Source: an uncultured Clostridia bacterium (GTDB taxonomy: Bacteria > Bacillota > Clostridia > TANB77 > CAG-508). Taken from it: DNA of 46,803 nt. The position numbers were made by a program, and so were the translations under genes. Each line of letters starts with the position of its first letter. The stretch's first letter is position 1. Shown in pieces: positions 24,301-33,547 of the stretch. The notes beneath the pieces are model-generated. The model worked only from the letters and a program-made list of their open reading frames with translations, had not been told where the DNA came from and ran no database searches. The stretch spans positions 1 through 46,803 of the forward strand of contig CALYAA010000014.1 of the NCBI GenBank assembly GCA_944393385.1, in the 5' to 3' direction.

Positions 24301-26259
24301 TTCAGGATTTACAAAACATTCGAATTCATCTATAACTTCTCCATTTTTAACTTTCATTATTCCTATTTCAGTTATTTTCTCTACTGTAATAGAAATTCCT
24401 GTTGTTTCTAGGTCAAGAACACAGTATGTTGCATCATCTATGTTTTGTCCTTTTGGATTTTTTACAGATCTTTCTTTATCTGGTACAAGATATGCTTCAA
24501 CTCCATAAATTACTTTCATATCTGGATTGTCTCTTCCTAGTAATTTATGTGCTTCTGGGAATGCTTGTACAACTCCGTGGTCTGTTATTGCTATTGACTT
24601 CATTCCCCAACTCATTGCTCTTTTTATTAAATCCGTCGCTGAAGTCATTGCATCCATTGCACTCATTTTAGTATGCATATGTAGTTCTACTCTTTTTACT
24701 TCTGCATTATCTTGTCTTGTAACTTTTGGTAATGGTGTTGATTCTACTATTGTATTTGCCATTATTGTTAATTCATTTGAAAAACTGTCCATTTGTACTT
24801 TTCCTGCAATTTTTACAGCTTTTGTTGCTCCCAAACGTTTTATGATATTTTTTGCATTTTTACCAGGTAAAAATGCTTTACATGTCATTGTACTTGTTCC
24901 ATCATAAATGTCTATACTTAAAATTACTTTTCCTGTTTTTGTTTCTTTATCTTCCATTCCTAGTATTTCACCATCTATATAAACACTTCCTGATTCTGGA
25001 TTTAAATCTGTTATTTTGGCTAGTGGATCACTAATATTTATAGAATTTCCTAATATCAATGGTGAACTATTATCTTCTTCTGGTAATGGTGGCATTCCTT
25101 CATCAGATATTTCTATAATTAGATTTGCTATTAAAGTTATATCTCCCGCATATATATCCATTCCAGACTTTCCTGTTACTTTTATCGCTTTTGCATTTTG
25201 AATTTTTTCTGATATTTCATTTCCTTCTGTTATGTCTTTTGCAAATGCTTTACAGTTTATTATTCCTGTTCCATCATATATTTCAAAAATTAACATTCCT
25301 TTTCCTGTTTTTGTCTCTCTACATTCACAACTAACTATTCTTCCAGATAGTGTTGCTCTACTGTCATTTGATGTTATATCTTTTATTTTTATATTGTTTT
25401 CTTTTGATTTTGATGGTTTTCCAAATATTATATTTTGTGGTTCATTTTCTTCCATTCCTTCTAACATAAATCCCATATCTTCTTCTGTTGGCATTGCATA
25501 ATCTGCATCATTATATACTCCTTCAGGAATTGGCGGGATTTCACTTTCCATATGCATCATCTCTGGATTATTGTTTATATGATTCTGTGAATTTAACTCG
25601 TGTGTTTGTATATTTTCTTCATATTTTTCAGTCACTAATTTTTGTGCTTCTCTAGTTTCTCTTAAGGCTTCGTCTATTGCTTTTTGCTGTACTTTTTTTA
25701 CTTCTTGCTTTTGCTTTAAAATATCTTCTGCATTTATTCTTTCTTCTATGTTTACTATATACTTTTTTCCAAATAAATTTAAAATTACATTTTCTAACTC
25801 TTTATCCAATTTCCTTGCTTTTAAGAAATCTGCTCCTTGAATTTTCATATATACATTTATTTTTGTTTCTGTAACTTCTATTTGGCTTTTTAGTAATAAC
25901 AAAGGTTTCATCAATGGATATTTATGTGCCATCAAGCATACAATGTTTTCCCATTCATCTGCTATCGGCTTTTTTCTTACCCCTTCTACATAATTTATTT
26001 TTATATGTACTTGTTCAAATTGGAATCTTTGTCTTAAAAATCTTTCAAAATACCATATTTCTTTTATTTCTATATATTCTTTAGATTGTATTTGTATCTC
26101 TAGAGAATTTGTTTTTTTAAATAAATTCATTTTTATTATTTCTGCATCTGTTATATTGCTATTGGTTTTGTAATCACTAAATACCTCTCCTATCACTTTA
26201 CTCTTTTTTGCTGTTTCTTCTTTTGTTTTTATATTTGAATTTATTTGTAATTCTGGCAC
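21352..26259 (-). CDS. polC: DNA polymerase III alpha subunit, PolC type, with two OB folds
   Basis: The replicative polymerase of low-GC Gram-positives, with built-in 3'-5' proofreading. Order: an N-terminal domain (1-270), a first OB-fold (about 290-383), a second similar OB-fold (about 410-505), a PHP domain from about 525 (HMHTKMSAMDA), a DEDD exonuclease inserted in PHP at about 611-780 (YCVLDLETTGI, AHNANFDVGF), and the palm with PDIDLNF. A zinc-binding pair (CPNC, later CPKCG) and helix-hairpin-helix and C-terminal parts complete it. The protein is 1635 aa, about 200 longer than B. subtilis PolC (1437 aa), largely because of the extra OB-fold and linker. The start is GTG 26259 after AAGGTGAAGAG. 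It is separated from the rseP cluster that often precedes polC. Confidence 0.97.
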   Translation of the reverse strand: MPELQINSNIKTKEETAKKSKVIGEVFSDYKTNSNITDAEIIKMNLFKKTNSLEIQIQSKEYIEIKEIWYFERFLRQRFQFEQVHIKINYVEGVRKKPIADEWENIVCLMAHKYPLMKPLLLLKSQIEVTETKINVYMKIQGADFLKARKLDKELENVILNLFGKKYIVNIEERINAEDILKQKQEVKKVQQKAIDEALRETREAQKLVTEKYEENIQTHELNSQNHINNNPEMMHMESEIPPIPEGVYNDADYAMPTEEDMGFMLEGMEENEPQNIIFGKPSKSKENNIKIKDITSNDSRATLSGRIVSCECRETKTGKGMLIFEIYDGTGIINCKAFAKDITEGNEISEKIQNAKAIKVTGKSGMDIYAGDITLIANLIIEISDEGMPPLPEEDNSSPLILGNSINISDPLAKITDLNPESGSVYIDGEILGMEDKETKTGKVILSIDIYDGTSTMTCKAFLPGKNAKNIIKRLGATKAVKIAGKVQMDSFSNELTIMANTIVESTPLPKVTRQDNAEVKRVELHMHTKMSAMDAMTSATDLIKRAMSWGMKSIAITDHGVVQAFPEAHKLLGRDNPDMKVIYGVEAYLVPDKERSVKNPKGQNIDDATYCVLDLETTGISITVEKITEIGIMKVKNGEVIDEFECFVNPEKPIPQRVVEVTNITDEMVKDAETIDKVFPKVLEFLGDSIIVAHNANFDVGFLKHTAKQLGYEFNYTYIDTLPLAKDLFPDLKKYKLGKIADSLGIEVDVAHRALADVDTTVKVFNVMLQKLRDKGVKIVNEIDTSGKDAESQKEEFKKQRPYHAIILATNYVGLKNLYKLVSISHLDYFYKKPRILKSIYKKYSEGLIMGSACEAGELYQAIELGKTDEEIENIARDYDYLEIQPIANNDFLVREGKVPDREYLKDINRKIVELGEKLGKLVVATCDVHFMDPQDEIYRRILEAGQGYKDADQQAPLYLRTTEEMLKEFSYLGEEKAYEVVVTNTNKIADMCDRISPISPEKCPPHIPGCEEDIKNIAYAKAHELYGENLPEIVKTRLDKELNSIISNGYSVMYIIAQKLVWKSNEDGYIVGSRGSVGSSLVAFMTGITEVNSLQPHYRCPNCKYSEFEDYGVGNGFDLPDKNCPKCGTKMAKDGMDIPFETFLGFNGDKEPDIDLNFSGEYQAKAHKYTEVIFGKGTTFKAGTVGTVAEQTAYGYVKKYYEERNIPINKAEIARLSVGCQGIKRTTGQHPGGIIVVPKGREIYEFTPVQHPADDPNSDIITTHFDYHSIDGNLLKLDILGHDDPTVIRMLQDITGIAPTEIPLDDKETMSIFSSTKALGVTPEQIHSEVGTYGIPEYGTKFARGMLLDTHPTTFDELIRLSGLSHGTDVWLGNAQTLIEQGVVTLQEAICCRDDIMIYLIKKGLPSDKAFKIMESVRKGKVAKGKEPKWQDEYIPLMKEQGVPDWYIKSCEKIKYMFPKAHAAAYVTNAFRIAWFKVHIPLAYYAAFFTIRAKAFDAEVMINGKEKVKNKLKEIDMMGNNATPKDKDMYDDLELVLEMYERGYSFLPIDLYKSHATKFQVEGNYIRPPLNSIAGLGNVAAEGIMKAREEEKFMSIDDMKIRAKIGDSVTELLRKFGCLEGMSQSNQLSLFG

Positions 26260-26479
26260 CTCTTCACCTTCTTTTTGTATATATTCTTCTATCTTATCTT
26301 AACATTTTGTTTTATGCTATCACATTTTTTATTTTATTTCAATTCAAATAATTAAAAATTTTCAATAATATTCTTTCATTATATTTAATATTTATAAACT
26401 TATTCGTTTAATCATATAATATCAAATTATTACTTTAGTTTAAATATTTTAAAAAATATTACTGTTATAGTCAAATTTA

Positions 26480-26525
26480 AATACCAAGAACTCAGTAGAT
26501 TAAGTCCTACTGTATTCTTGGTATT
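26480..26525 (-). terminator. Terminator after the two-component operon
   Basis: An 11-bp stem (26480-26490 with 26515-26525), extended by an inner AGTAG/CTACT pairing, with T-rich exit on the minus strand. Confidence 0.8.
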
Positions 26526-26533
26526 ATTTTTTA

Positions 26534-28048
26534 TTAATTTATCTTATCTTGTTTAGCTAAGTCTATACAGAAATAAAATTCTACACCATCTGTTTTATTT
26601 TCTACTCCAAAATCATTTCCACAATTGTTCATTATTGCTCTTACAATTGAAAGTCCAATACCACTTCCTCCATCTTCTCTTTTTCTAGCCTCATCAGCTT
26701 TAAAAAATCTATTCCAAATACGTGTTAAATTTTCTTCTGCAATATTTTCCCCTGTATTAAATACTGTAACTTTAACTTGATTTTTATCTGTTAAAATAAA
26801 ATTTGTGATTTTTATATATTTTTGTCCATCAATTTCTTTGGCATTTTTAATTGCATTTGTTAAGTAATTTGTAATAATTTGACTAACATAAAAATCATCT
26901 GCATAAACATTTATATTATCTTCTGTTTCAAATTGTACTTCTAAGTTCTTTTCTTCTAACATTACCTTTGAACTTCTACAAATCTCTTTTTCTAATTCTA
27001 CAAGATTAAAGTTTCTATTATTAAATTCTCTTTTTTCATATTCTAGCTTTGTAAGTTCTATTAATTGTCTGACCATTTTGTCCATTTTAGTTGCTTCATC
27101 TAAAATAACTTCTGCATAAAATTTTCTATTTTCTTCATCAGTATTTACATTTTCTAATAGACCTTCACTATATCCTTGAATTAAAGCTATTGGTGTTTTT
27201 AGTTCATGTGATACATCTGATATAAAACTTTTTCTCATTTCATCTATTTTAGATTTTTTCTCTATATCTCTTTCTAGTTCTATATTACTACTTCTTAATT
27301 GATTAATTGTTTTTTCAAGCTTTTCTGACATTGTATTAATACTTTTTCCTAATTCATTTATTTCGTCATCACCTTTAACAACATATTTTTGGCTAAAATC
27401 TAAATTAGACATTTTTTTGGCTATTGTACTTATTTCTGATATAGGACTACTAAATTGTTTTGATATATATAAAGTAACAATTCCTCCTACTACAATTACT
27501 ATACATGCAATAGAATATAAAAATCTGTTAGAAATTTGTACACTTTCTGTTATTGCTGCAAGTGGCAACCTTATATAAGCTACATATCCATTTTCTAAAG
27601 TTCCTGTTAAAAGCATATAATTCATTTTTGTTTCTGTATCTAAAATCTTTTTTATTTCTATATTATCATCTTTTTCTAATATACTAGATTGCTGATTTCT
27701 ATCTATACCCCAAAAACTCATTATTTGTCTTATATTTGATAAAAAGTTTTGATTTGACATGTATATAACAACATTTTCATTATCTTTTACAATAATGTCA
27801 AAATTATTTTTTATAGATATTTTATCTAATTCATCATTTATATTATCTACATGAATTTTTCCTGTATAATAAGAATTGATTGTTGAATAGGCAATTTTTA
27901 GGTTTTTGCTTTTTGTATATTGGTAATATTTTTCTAGAACAAATCTATTTACTAAAATTAGGAATAAGACTATTGATATTACTACAAAACATAGAGTTAT
28001 AAATAATTTTACCCTTACTGATTTTGCTTTTTTAGTTAAATTTCCCAC
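26534..28048 (-). CDS. Membrane sensor histidine kinase
   Basis: A 504-aa kinase with two transmembrane helices (about 15-34 and 176-196) around a 140-residue extracytoplasmic sensor region, a HAMP linker (about 197-250), HisKA with the phospho-acceptor His281 (FISDVSHELKTPI) and a HATPase domain (N-box NYLTNAIKNA, G-box GGSGIGLSIV). The start is GTG 28048 after GAGGAAAAA. It begins 10 bp after the response regulator, so the two are a coupled pair. The signal cannot be deduced from the sequence. Confidence 0.93.
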   Translation of the reverse strand: MGNLTKKAKSVRVKLFITLCFVVISIVLFLILVNRFVLEKYYQYTKSKNLKIAYSTINSYYTGKIHVDNINDELDKISIKNNFDIIVKDNENVVIYMSNQNFLSNIRQIMSFWGIDRNQQSSILEKDDNIEIKKILDTETKMNYMLLTGTLENGYVAYIRLPLAAITESVQISNRFLYSIACIVIVVGGIVTLYISKQFSSPISEISTIAKKMSNLDFSQKYVVKGDDEINELGKSINTMSEKLEKTINQLRSSNIELERDIEKKSKIDEMRKSFISDVSHELKTPIALIQGYSEGLLENVNTDEENRKFYAEVILDEATKMDKMVRQLIELTKLEYEKREFNNRNFNLVELEKEICRSSKVMLEEKNLEVQFETEDNINVYADDFYVSQIITNYLTNAIKNAKEIDGQKYIKITNFILTDKNQVKVTVFNTGENIAEENLTRIWNRFFKADEARKREDGGSGIGLSIVRAIMNNCGNDFGVENKTDGVEFYFCIDLAKQDKIN

Positions 28049-28058
28049 TTATTTTTCC

Positions 28059-28739
28059 TCATTTCTTTATTTCAAATTTATATCCAATTCCTCTAACTGT
28101 TTCGATATACTTACCTTTTTTACCCAATTTATGTCTGATTTTTTTTATATGGCTATCTATAGTTCTTGAATCTCCATAATAGTCATAATTCCACACATTA
28201 TTTAAAATCTTGTCTCTAGATAGTGCAATGTTTTCATTATCTAATAAATATTTTAATAATTCATATTCTCTTAAACTTAAATCAATTGGTTTTCCATCTA
28301 CTTTTACAGTACGTCCTTCTTGATCAATTGTAATTCCATCAAAATCTTTTATTTTTTTAGTATCTCCATATACTCTTTTAAGTATTGTTTCTACTCTTGC
28401 TACTAATATTTTAGGACTAAATGGTTTGGAAATATATTCATCAACTCCAAGTTCAAATCCAAATAATTCATCTTGTTCTTCTCCTCTGGCAGTTAGCATT
28501 ATTACTGGTAATTTTGATTCTTGCCTTATTTTTCTTAATACAGACCATCCATCAAGTTTTGGCATCATTACATCTAATAGTATTAATTTAATTTTGTTTC
28601 TGTTTTCTTCAAATACTTCTATTGCTTTTTCTCCATCTTCTGCTTCAAGTATTTGATATCCCTTTTGTGATAAAAAGTCTTTAAGTAATTTTCTCATTCT
28701 TGATTCATCATCTACAACTAAAATATATGCTCCATCCAT
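28059..28739 (-). CDS. OmpR/PhoB-family response regulator
   Basis: A 226-aa regulator. The receiver domain has an acidic pocket (VVDDES), the phospho-acceptor Asp56 (LILLDVMMPK), a Thr switch (MLTARG) and Lys105 (YISKPF). The C-terminal winged-helix DNA-binding domain covers about 130-226 (LSLREYELLKYLL, GIGYKFEIKK). It is the cognate partner of the kinase that follows. It activates or represses genes when phosphorylated; the targets are not visible here, though autoregulation is common in this family. ATG 28739 follows AAAGGAAAG. Confidence 0.95.
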   Translation of the reverse strand: MDGAYILVVDDESRMRKLLKDFLSQKGYQILEAEDGEKAIEVFEENRNKIKLILLDVMMPKLDGWSVLRKIRQESKLPVIMLTARGEEQDELFGFELGVDEYISKPFSPKILVARVETILKRVYGDTKKIKDFDGITIDQEGRTVKVDGKPIDLSLREYELLKYLLDNENIALSRDKILNNVWNYDYYGDSRTIDSHIKKIRHKLGKKGKYIETVRGIGYKFEIKK

Positions 28740-28833
28740 TTTCTTTCTTTCCTTTCAAATTTTAATATTACTGTTTTATTATACTTTATTTCTATGTCTA
28801 TTTTGTGAAAATTACATAATACTTTTATTTTTT

Positions 28834-28869
28834 AAAAAAAGAAATGTTGCAAAAATCCAACATTTCTTT
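28834..28869 (-). terminator. Terminator overlapping the stop of the 28868-29308 gene
   Basis: A 12-bp stem including 28841-28849 with 28858-28866, and a T-run of seven on the minus-strand exit. The stem begins at the stop codon, leaving no 3' untranslated region before the hairpin. Confidence 0.82.
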
Positions 28870-29308
28870 ATGCTCTTTTAAATACTCCTCTTATTAAATT
28901 CAATATTTTTTTAAAAAAGTTTTGTTCTTTATATAAGATTAAATCTGTCTCTTCTACTTCGTTTTTTTTATTTTTTGCATTTTTCTGTTGAAATATAGTA
29001 TTCATATCATATTGTTTATTCATTTCTTCTTCTATTCTTTTTATTTCTTCTTTATCTTTTAATTGAAGTTCTTCTCTTTCTTCTGGATCTGCAAAAAAAT
29101 CTCTATATATTAACCCTAAAATAACAATAGTTTCTTGTTTTAAATCTCTTTCATCAAAAGGTTCTTCTAGTATAAATCTATAATCTTTTGCCCTATTATC
29201 CTCTACCATTTTTCTGAATTTTGTTGGTATTCTACTTGTTAGTTCAATAGGTGTAACTTTAAGAATTTCATAAACTTCTGTCAATGCTTCCTGAATGTTT
29301 CTCTCCAT
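28868..29308 (-). CDS. Conserved helical protein of unknown function, 146 aa
   Basis: No function is recognised. It starts MERNIQEALTEVYEILKVTP and has IPTKFRKMVEDN, a pattern seen in small uncharacterised Firmicute proteins. The middle is strongly acidic and helical (DPEEREELQLKDKEEIKRIEEE), and the end is a basic amphipathic segment (FFKKILNLIRGVFKRA) that could touch the membrane. I prefer ATG 29308, because GTG 29320 lies on top of the AAAGGATG Shine-Dalgarno. It overlaps the upstream gene by 41 bp in another frame, so translation is probably coupled. Confidence 0.75.
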   Translation of the reverse strand: MERNIQEALTEVYEILKVTPIELTSRIPTKFRKMVEDNRAKDYRFILEEPFDERDLKQETIVILGLIYRDFFADPEEREELQLKDKEEIKRIEEEMNKQYDMNTIFQQKNAKNKKNEVEETDLILYKEQNFFKKILNLIRGVFKRA

Positions 29309-29939
29309 CGATTTTCTCACATCCTTTCATCATTTGTTCAATTACTTTAGCTATTTTTACTCTATTGGAAAAATCTTCAGGTCTTAAGCAGTTTTGATAT
29401 CTATTTTTCCATTTTTCAATATTATCTTCTGATTTTGTTAAAGATAAATTTAATTCTAAAAATAATTCTCTTTTATATTCAATTGCTCTTTTTTGATTAT
29501 CTTGATCTAAAACATTCATATATTTTTTTGCTTGAGCTTGACATCTTAATGCTTTTGAAATTTTTCCTGTTTTTAGTGCTTGAGTTTCTGCATCAACAGC
29601 CCCTCTATATGCTTCTAAATCTTCATTATATCCTAAATTATTATCATTTGAAATAGTTCGACTTTTTGTGTTTGTTTCATTTTGTTTTGAATCTATTACA
29701 TCATATCTAGCTGCCATTGTAATTTTTAATTCTGTTGCTAATTTTTGCAACCCATTTTGTCTTGCAATAGTATCCATATCATTTTCTAATATTGATAATG
29801 CATTTTTATCTTCTTGTGATATTCCCCCTAATTTCAAATAATTATTTATCTTTAATTTTCTTATAACACTAGCTATTTGTTTTACTCTTTTACATGCTTC
29901 TTCTCTAGTGGTTAAATCACTGATATTCTCATGTTCCAT
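29268..29939 (-). CDS. Soluble helical protein of unknown function, 223 aa
   Basis: No family is recognised. The protein is mostly helix, with no signal or membrane segment. It contains two basic/acidic helical stretches (ACKRVKQIASVIRKLK and GKISKALRCQAQAKKYM) separated by a polar linker (about 85-100). It is the first gene of a two-gene operon with the 146-aa protein, with a strong promoter upstream and GGAGA before the ATG. The overlap suggests the two products act together. Confidence 0.75.
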   Translation of the reverse strand: MEHENISDLTTREEACKRVKQIASVIRKLKINNYLKLGGISQEDKNALSILENDMDTIARQNGLQKLATELKITMAARYDVIDSKQNETNTKSRTISNDNNLGYNEDLEAYRGAVDAETQALKTGKISKALRCQAQAKKYMNVLDQDNQKRAIEYKRELFLELNLSLTKSEDNIEKWKNRYQNCLRPEDFSNRVKIAKVIEQMMKGCEKIDGEKHSGSIDRSL

Positions 29940-29999
29940 AATATGAGTTCTCCTTTGTTTTTATCTATTTCTTATGTTTTGTTATTTTTATACAAATTT

Positions 30000-30028
30000 A
30001 TTATAGCAAAACAATTTTTTTTTGTAAA
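30000..30028 (-). promoter_or_regulatory. Promoter of the 29939-28868 operon
   Basis: Minus-strand TTTACA (30023-30028), a 17-bp spacer and TATAAT (30000-30005), about 60 nt before the start codon. Confidence 0.65.
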
Positions 30029-30205
30029 CATTTTTCTACAAATATTTTAAAAATTATATTATTTCATACAAATTACTTTCAGTTCTCTTTAATTTCATTT
30101 TATTTTTTTATTAAGTATTTTTATTACTTGTATAACAACATTTTCTAATCATTTTAAAAACAACATTATTTTTACACAATTAAATAGAGAACTCTAAAAT
30201 ATTTT

Positions 30206-31708
30206 TTATATATTGAAAACTTCTAGTCCTTTTATTGCTGGTTCATACAAATTTTTTCCCATATAATCAAATCTACTTCCATGGCAAGGGCAATCCCAAG
30301 TTTTATCTGTATTATTCCAACTTAATAAACATCCTAAATGACTACATATAGGTCTTACTGCATATATTTTTCCTGTTGTATCTTTATATACACCTATTAA
30401 TTCATCATCTTTTTCTATAATAGCTCCATTATCATTTTCAATTTGATCTATACCAAATGGTTCTATTCTAAATTTGTCAAATACTAAATTATTTACAGAA
30501 CTTTGTACCATATTTTTCATTTCCCATCTATTTTTTATTGGCTTTATTCTTTTTGAATTAAAAATTTCTTCATATGGATTTTCTTTTCCTAAAATCTTAT
30601 CTGATACAATACATGCAGAAACATTTGAAAATGTCATTCCCCATTTTTTAAAACCTGTTCCTACATAAACATCTTTCATAAATACAGAAAATTCTCCTAT
30701 ATATGGAATTTTATCTAAACTTATACAGTCTCTTGTATTCCATTTAAATATAACTTTACAATCTGGATAATATTGTTTTGCAAAATCTTCTAATTCTTTA
30801 TATTTTTCATTTGTTTCAATTGCTTTTCCTGTTTTATGTTCAGCTCCTCCTATTAATAAAATGTCTTTTTCTTTATATTTTGCTCTTCTAAAAGAATAAT
30901 ATGGAATATCTGTTCCTATAATCATACCTTCAGGTAACTTTTGATTAGTTTCTATGGCTATTAAATATGATGTTGATTGATACATTTTTGTAAAATAAAA
31001 TCCAGGAAAATTTATAATTGGGTAATGTGTTGCTATTACAACTTTTTTAGAAATAATATTACCTTTATTTGTATGAACAATATATCCTTCAAGAGTTTTT
31101 TCGACTTCTATTGCTGTAGTATTTTCATATATTGTATTATTATTTGAAACAATTGCTTTACATAAGCCTATCATATATTTTCTTACATGAAATTGTGCTT
31201 GATTTTTAAATTTTATTGCTCCTTTTATTTTAAATGGCATGTTTTTTATTTCTGTTACAAATTCCGCTGCTTTTCCGATTTTTCTTACAGTTTCAATTTC
31301 TTTTTCTATATTTTGAATCTCATCTTGCTCAGTTGTATAAACATAAGCATCTTTTTCTTCGAAATCACATTCTATATTTTCTTCCTCAATTATTTTCTTT
31401 ATATTATTAATTGCTTTTTCATTTGCCTCAAGATACTTTTGTGCAAAATTTTTCCCATAGTCTGAAACAAGATGATCATAAAATAAGCCATGTTGGCTTG
31501 TTATTTTACCAGTTGTATTTCCACTAACCTTCTCTCCTATTTTTTCTTTTTCAATTACAATTACTTTTTTTCCAAATTTACTTAAGTAATATGCTGTTGT
31601 TAGTCCAAACAAACCAGCTCCTATTATACATATTTCTGTTTCTTTATTTTCAGTTAATTCATTAAATGAGATTTCATCTTTTGTAGTTTCTATCCATAAT
31701 GAACTCAT
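30206..31708 (-). CDS. FAD-dependent oxidoreductase with C-terminal Rieske domain
   Basis: A 500-aa fusion. The N-terminal DAO-type FAD domain begins with the dinucleotide-binding loop CIIGAGLFGLTTAYYLSKFG (about 28-47), followed by VIVIEKEKIGEKVSGNTTGK. The C-terminal Rieske [2Fe-2S] domain (about 425-500) has both cluster boxes: CSHLGC and CPCHGS. The layout matches YhfW-like proteins; they are presumed to oxidise amines or similar compounds and pass electrons through the Fe-S centre, but the substrate is unknown. It is cytoplasmic. It is monocistronic and divergent from the M18 peptidase gene. Confidence 0.9.
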   Translation of the reverse strand: MSSLWIETTKDEISFNELTENKETEICIIGAGLFGLTTAYYLSKFGKKVIVIEKEKIGEKVSGNTTGKITSQHGLFYDHLVSDYGKNFAQKYLEANEKAINNIKKIIEEENIECDFEEKDAYVYTTEQDEIQNIEKEIETVRKIGKAAEFVTEIKNMPFKIKGAIKFKNQAQFHVRKYMIGLCKAIVSNNNTIYENTTAIEVEKTLEGYIVHTNKGNIISKKVVIATHYPIINFPGFYFTKMYQSTSYLIAIETNQKLPEGMIIGTDIPYYSFRRAKYKEKDILLIGGAEHKTGKAIETNEKYKELEDFAKQYYPDCKVIFKWNTRDCISLDKIPYIGEFSVFMKDVYVGTGFKKWGMTFSNVSACIVSDKILGKENPYEEIFNSKRIKPIKNRWEMKNMVQSSVNNLVFDKFRIEPFGIDQIENDNGAIIEKDDELIGVYKDTTGKIYAVRPICSHLGCLLSWNNTDKTWDCPCHGSRFDYMGKNLYEPAIKGLEVFNI

Positions 31709-31950
31709 ATTTTACCAATCCTTGTATTTTATATATTTAGGTTTTTTAAGGTTTTACCTATAAACCTATTTTTTTTATTTTAACCATATTTTTCTACTTT
31801 ATCATTTTTTATATGTAAAAATTTAATAATATTATTAGTTTTTTGGTATTTTAATTAATATATGTTTTTGTATATTTTTAATAAAATTATGGAAAAATAT
31901 TTTTTAAAGTGATATACTAAAAGAAAAAAATAGTAGAAAGGATGTTGAAG

Positions 31951-33345
31951 ATGGAAGAAAATTTAAAAGAAAAACTTTTTAACAAGAAAGATTTTGGATG
32001 GAAAAACATAAATTCAGAAGAAAAAGATGCAATTTTTTCTTTTTCAAATGGATATATTAATTTTTTAAATAAATCTAAAATTGAAAGAGAAGCAGTTATT
32101 ACTTCAAAGGAAATTGCTGAGCAAAATGGATTTAGAGATATTTCAACATTTGAGAAATTAAATCCAGGAGATAAAGTTTATTTTATCAATAGAGCAAAAA
32201 GTATGTATTTAGCTGTTATTGGTACAGAAAAATTAGAAAATGGTATTAATATTGTTGGTTCACATATTGATTCTCCTAGATTAGATTTAAAACCAAATCC
32301 TTTATATGAAGATACTGGTTTAGCATATTTTAAGACACATTATTATGGTGGAATCAAAAAATATCAATGGACTACTATACCATTAAGTATTCATGGAGTA
32401 ATAGTTAAATCAAATGGTGAAAAAATCTGTGTTAATATTGGAGAAGATGAAAATGACCCAATATTTGTTATTACAGATTTATTACCACATCTTGCTCAAG
32501 ATCAAATGGAGAAAAAACTAAAAAATGGTATTGATGGTGAAGATTTAAATCTTTTATTAGGTAGTATTCCTTATGATAGTAAAGAAGCAGAAAGTGTTAA
32601 ATTAAATATTCTAAACATTTTAAATCAAAAATATAATATTACAGAAGCTGATTTATTAAGTAGTGAACTTGAAGTTGTACCTGCATTTAAGGCTCGTTCT
32701 TTAGGTTTTGATGCAAGTATGGTTGCCGGATATGGTCAAGATGATAAAGTTTGTGCATATACTTCTTTGTCTGCTATGATGAATCTAGGAAATGTAAAAA
32801 CAACTGCTGTATGTATTTTGTCTGATAAAGAAGAAATCGGCAGTATGGGTAATACAGGTATGGAATCTCATATGTTTGATTATTTTGTATCAGAATTATT
32901 AAACAAGACTGGTGAAAATAGACCAAATCTTTTAGATAAAGTATTTTGTTTTTCAAAAATGCTTTCAGCAGATGTTGATGCAGGTTTTGATCCTATATAT
33001 GCTAGTGTTTCTGATAAAACAAATGCCGGATTTTTAGGAAAAGGTATTAGTTTAAATAAATATACAGGTGCACGTGGTAAATCTGGAGCTTCTGATGCAA
33101 ATGCTGAATATGTAGCATGGGTTAGAAATATTTTAGAAGCACATGATATTCGCTATCAAGTTGCTGAACTTGGTAAAGTTGATGTTGGCGGAGGAGGCAC
33201 AATTGCTTATATTTTAGCTAATAAAGGTGTAGATGTAATAGATTGTGGTGTACCAGTACTTTCTATGCATGCTCCTTATGAAGTTACAAGTAAATTTGAT
33301 ATTTATTCTGCTTATAAAACTTACAAAGCTTTTTGGGAAGCATAA
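31951..33345 (+). CDS. M18-family metallo-aminopeptidase
   Basis: A cytoplasmic dizinc aminopeptidase, usually favouring acidic N-terminal residues, that forms dodecamers. Metal and catalytic motifs: SHIDSPRLD (His105, Asp107), a YGQDDKVCAY core, the general-base region DKEEIGSMGNTG and the late metal His in LSMHAPYEV. The 464 residues are typical. I chose ATG 31951, which has AAAGG 9 nt upstream; the ATG at 31942 overlaps that Shine-Dalgarno. A possible -10 (TATACT, 31913-31918) lies upstream without a good -35. Stands alone. Confidence 0.93.
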   Translation: MEENLKEKLFNKKDFGWKNINSEEKDAIFSFSNGYINFLNKSKIEREAVITSKEIAEQNGFRDISTFEKLNPGDKVYFINRAKSMYLAVIGTEKLENGINIVGSHIDSPRLDLKPNPLYEDTGLAYFKTHYYGGIKKYQWTTIPLSIHGVIVKSNGEKICVNIGEDENDPIFVITDLLPHLAQDQMEKKLKNGIDGEDLNLLLGSIPYDSKEAESVKLNILNILNQKYNITEADLLSSELEVVPAFKARSLGFDASMVAGYGQDDKVCAYTSLSAMMNLGNVKTTAVCILSDKEEIGSMGNTGMESHMFDYFVSELLNKTGENRPNLLDKVFCFSKMLSADVDAGFDPIYASVSDKTNAGFLGKGISLNKYTGARGKSGASDANAEYVAWVRNILEAHDIRYQVAELGKVDVGGGGTIAYILANKGVDVIDCGVPVLSMHAPYEVTSKFDIYSAYKTYKAFWEA

Positions 33346-33509
33346 AATAATTTGAACAAAAGTGATGTAATTTCAATTTCTAGAGATTCTAGATATCTAA
33401 TATGTCGCGTATTTGTTCGTGTGCCAATTTTACGTAAGTAAAATTGTGTTCATCTGTTAGATTAAAATGATTTTTCTAATTATCGGAAGTGCAATTTCCT
33501 ATAACTAGA

Positions 33510-33547
33510 AAAAATACTCACTTCTTTTTATGAAGTGAGTATTTTTT
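33510..33547. terminator. Bidirectional terminator between the M18 gene and aspS
   Basis: A stem of about 14 bp (33510-33524 with 33532-33547) with A-run and T-run flanks, serving both convergent genes. The 150 bp before it hold a smaller palindrome (33427-33446) but no gene. Confidence 0.87.
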
